Of a stretch of DNA of 64,000 nucleotides, positions 62,801 to 64,000 are shown in pieces. Every line of letters begins with the position of its first letter. Positions within the stretch are counted from its first letter, which is position 1. Made by a program: the position numbers and the translations under genes. Source of the stretch: Crocinitomicaceae bacterium TMED114. GTDB taxonomy: Bacteria; Bacteroidota; Bacteroidia; Flavobacteriales_D; Sanyastnellaceae. The DNA is taken from contig NHFP02000005.1 in assembly GCA_002172485.2 (NCBI GenBank), positions 122,983 to 186,982 on the forward strand, read 5' to 3'. Under the pieces are notes generated by a model. That model saw only the letters and a program-made list of their open reading frames with translations, was not told where the DNA came from and ran no database searches.

Positions 62801-63076
62801 GATGGTCACTTCGTCTCCCGTGATGGTGACGGTCTCGGTGATGGGGGTGTACCCAATGAACCGACCGGTAATCTTGTAGGTCCCTGGTTCCAACCCCACG
62901 AGGTTGTAGTTGCCATCCAGGTCGGCCATGGCGCCCTTGGTGGTGCCTTCGATGAAGGCATTGGCACCGATGAGGGTTTCGCCCGTTTGTCCATCCGTGA
63001 TTTTGCCGCGAATGGTGCCCTGTGAAAGGGCCAAGACGGGCATGAAGCCGAGCACAGCGAGAATGAATGTGCGCAT
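59801..63076 (-). CDS. TonB-dependent receptor with carboxypeptidase-like N-terminal domain
   Basis: This is a 1091-residue outer-membrane receptor. The start at 63076 gives the signal peptide MRTFILAVLGFMPVLALSQ. The carboxypeptidase-regulatory-like domain (TIRGKITDGQTGETLIGANA, GLEPGTYKITGRFIGY) is followed by a plug (ISSQQIKKTGDTDAASAMKR, FVFVRGLSDRYLKTTLNGAE, VPSIDPRRNTIEMDLFPTNL) and a long barrel that ends GRTYSLSISYRI. R-G-L-x-D-R-Y in the plug resembles receptors for peptides or larger organic substrates. One extracellular region (coded by 62051-62125) carries a twin C-x3-C motif. It is cotranscribed with the downstream lipoprotein. The substrate is unknown. Confidence 0.93.
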   Translation of the reverse strand: MRTFILAVLGFMPVLALSQGTIRGKITDGQTGETLIGANAFIEGTTKGAMADLDGNYNLVGLEPGTYKITGRFIGYTPITETVTITGDEVTIVNFNLYVETFVIEQAAEVVAKVDRTRDVYMENIKKKSASSIDYISSQQIKKTGDTDAASAMKRVTGVSTVGNFVFVRGLSDRYLKTTLNGAEVPSIDPRRNTIEMDLFPTNLVDNLVVVKTQTANLPSDWAGAYISVETKDFPETFSFNYSSSLGWNTNTTGKEVISSQRSSTDWLGYDDGFRGLPGIADGRGADDWPTLVNVSFGDQIQYLLDQDGVTEQDLTDCLIGCGLTTLSDIASVTDRNCMLDCLGYTDLWGPNYSDSLYFNAGIPASIAANQPLTDIGQSFENTWEHVTRRAAMDMKHSLSFGNQTTLFGRQLGYIFGAQYGRNTRAYQDGVYARWAAGSIEGTDTLDVQNYYTDERTNENHRWNALLNLSYKLNEFNKLSLMGMSITSGTNSARFQEGLNPRDGDEVQQQRTHRYQTRNLNTFQLRGEHYLPANEIELKWTVSRSEGKMSTPDLRTFFNNYIDNEVVLTDQAVFYDGDGAAYDSTTTAAILGEIDGLVSDGVLGTNWANDIDGTLQTLAEEGIEFPVGDLVVPTETDRFYTIQPSRYPAPSRYWRSLEENKTDIKVHATKPIFGNSSWEGKFSTGLSYVRTTRNQSEDKFTLAEQGNALDVVNGDPTAYFDNSNLVVVPGQDYVYTTLATDLKNTDEGHLNVFGAYAMVDAKVNERLSGNLGLRLEMADMEIQTGVDTTDLTPLQIQTTRGTLSEQDLMPSLNMTYLLGKIDPIKLTNLRFAYSRTLARPVFREKAPFRSFDFETLQVLKGNPQLDQTRIDNFDLRLEHFPNLGEVLSASVFFKRFTDPIEQNTVLEAVNTELTWSNLPYANVWGLELEGRKDFGNMTDTRFLRDLTLSGNISIIRSASRIWRDELQTIRAQNPLQAETRPLFGQAPYILNGVLTYTNDSTGLSATMAYNVQGPKVLLVTLGSLPNVMQQPTPTLDFSLGKTLGDHVRLGFKARNLINPRDRKTHLYDGVLYDWNSFTRGRTYSLSISYRI

Positions 63077-63185
63077 AAGGTTGAGTTCGATGACAAAAGG
63101 ACTGAGAAACGTGGGGACGGACGTTAAGGGATTGTTATGACAATGCTTTTTCAGCTTCACGCGTGCGGCGCCCTTCGGATCCCTT

Positions 63186-63223
63186 GAAAAGAAGAAGGCC
63201 GAACCCTGACGGGTCCGGCCTTC
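63186..63223 (-). terminator. Rho-independent terminator for the edge gene
   Basis: On the minus strand GAAGGCCGGACCC, loop GTCA and GGGTTCGGCCTTC form a 13-bp stem with one G-T wobble, followed by TTCTTTTC. It lies 34 nt after the stop codon of the gene at 63257. Confidence 0.85.
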
Positions 63224-63256
63224 CAATGCGCGAATGGCTTTGTGGTTAAGTGAGTG

Positions 63257-64000
63257 TCACTCGCAGGTGGATCCGAAGACACCCAAGAACGCGAGCAGGT
63301 CGGCTGCACCAATCTGTCCGTCCTGGTTCAAGTCAGCCGGGCAATCGCTTCCGCCGCCGAAGCCGGTGCAGGAACCGTCATCGAGGGTTGCGCTGACGCT
63401 GTAGTTGTCGGCATCGGCATAAGTGCATCCCAAGACCGGAGCTGTCTGGCAAGATGCGTCGTCACCGGCAGCATAGGCGTTGTACTCGGTGTAGCTCGGG
63501 TCCGTGCATCCCGTGCAGTTGGTGCTGCTGTCGAAGCAGAACACAAACTGGTCGGTGGTCAGCGGTGCGGCAATGGAGATGGTGCGTGCAGCAATGGTCT
63601 CCTGCGTGCCGTCAGCGGCCACGAACGCGACGGTGAAGTCGCCTTCGCCCGTGGTGAAGTCATAGCTGTAGGCGTTGAAGTTGGCGTAGCTCATGCTGCC
63701 AGCATTGCTGCCGTTCAACACGATGCTGGCACCATTCGATCCTTGCTGTGCCATGTCCACAATGATGCGGACGAGGTACTGACAGCTGCCGTCATCGAGG
63801 TTGACCGTTGCGTCGTAGTTCTCGGCCAGCACATCCGTACATCCTCCCGTGTACTCGCACAGGCTGTTGTCGATGTTGATGGCGTCGGCGTTGTAGTTGT
63901 CGGCCATTGGGTCACCGCAACCGGTCGTGGCACAAGCTGCATTGGCTTCTCCCGGAGTCGGGGTGGCGTAGCATCCTGTGATGGCGTCACCATTGATTTC
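63257..64000 (-). CDS. Cysteine-repeat surface protein, C-terminal part (cut by window edge)
   Basis: These are the last 247 residues of a protein that stays open to the right edge; no start is visible. It contains Cys-units of the same family as the giant protein (CGDPMADNYNADA, GCTDVLAENYDAT, GCTDPSYTEYNAY, GCTYADADNYSVS), with a beta-rich domain of about 95 residues between the second and third (VRIIVDMAQQGSNGASIVLN, YDFTTGEGDFTVAFVAADG). The C-terminus is a single dockerin-like EF-hand (CPADLNQDGQIGAADLLAFL, ending GSTCE). It is the fourth protein in the window with this terminus. The beta-rich domain could be carbohydrate-binding, but I do not recognise it. Confidence 0.85.
   Translation of the reverse strand, partial: EINGDAITGCYATPTPGEANAACATTGCGDPMADNYNADAINIDNSLCEYTGGCTDVLAENYDATVNLDDGSCQYLVRIIVDMAQQGSNGASIVLNGSNAGSMSYANFNAYSYDFTTGEGDFTVAFVAADGTQETIAARTISIAAPLTTDQFVFCFDSSTNCTGCTDPSYTEYNAYAAGDDASCQTAPVLGCTYADADNYSVSATLDDGSCTGFGGGSDCPADLNQDGQIGAADLLAFLGVFGSTCE

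Overview
The window looks like a chromosome segment of a marine Bacteroidota, probably Flavobacteriales-like, with unusually high GC for that group. The evidence is type IX secretion (T9SS) C-terminal domains of both type A and type B, TonB-dependent receptors with carboxypeptidase-like N-terminal plug extensions, many lipoproteins, DUF4625 and DUF5777 family proteins, a fused OlsF-type aminolipid synthase, and AT-rich promoter elements close to the Bacteroidota consensus TAnnTTTG. The genus assignment is inference only. I saw no rRNA, tRNA, insertion sequence, CRISPR array or prophage.

Layout. 1-869: 5' part of typA (minus). 1070-4679: a likely metal-uptake operon (His-rich DUF2946-like protein, TonB-dependent receptor, His/Glu-rich DUF4625-like lipoprotein) closed by a terminator. 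4869-9140: glyA, cutC and a GH20 hexosaminidase lipoprotein, packed tightly. 9461-13565: two T9SS type A cargo proteins (a beta-helix protein and an M1 peptidase). 13777-21802: housekeeping and small operons (phhA, methyltransferase, BNR-repeat lipoprotein, SdpI-like protein, cytochrome c/YceI/DUF5777 operon, endonuclease-phosphatase family protein, thioesterase, PlsC-type acyltransferase, nitroreductase). 21803-22272: a gene remnant and apparently empty DNA.

22273-48632 is the exceptional part. Two adjacent paralogous secreted proteins (2599 and 834 aa) share lamin-tail and choice-of-anchor I modules. The larger one also carries a 5'-nucleotidase-type metallophosphatase. After a prolyl oligopeptidase on the other strand comes a giant 4464-aa secreted protein, made of about 116 cysteine-rich units of about 24 residues, five copies of an unrecognised domain of about 195 residues, and one cupredoxin-like domain that has lost copper ligands. 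The cysteines follow a parity rule: units with a third cysteine are followed by a linker that supplies its partner. These proteins, and the truncated gene at the right edge, end in a single dockerin-like EF-hand motif with a terminal cysteine instead of a recognisable T9SS domain.

48904-64000: a T9SS beta-propeller protein, a hypothetical gene behind asnB, asnB, a T9SS type B adhesin-like protein with a glycine-rich insert, a GDPD lipoprotein, olsF, a TonB-dependent receptor with its partner lipoprotein, and the 3' part of another cysteine-repeat protein. Overall the window encodes nutrient capture at the cell surface (phosphoesters, amino sugars, peptides, metals) beside a family of disulfide-rich, probably calcium-binding surface proteins.
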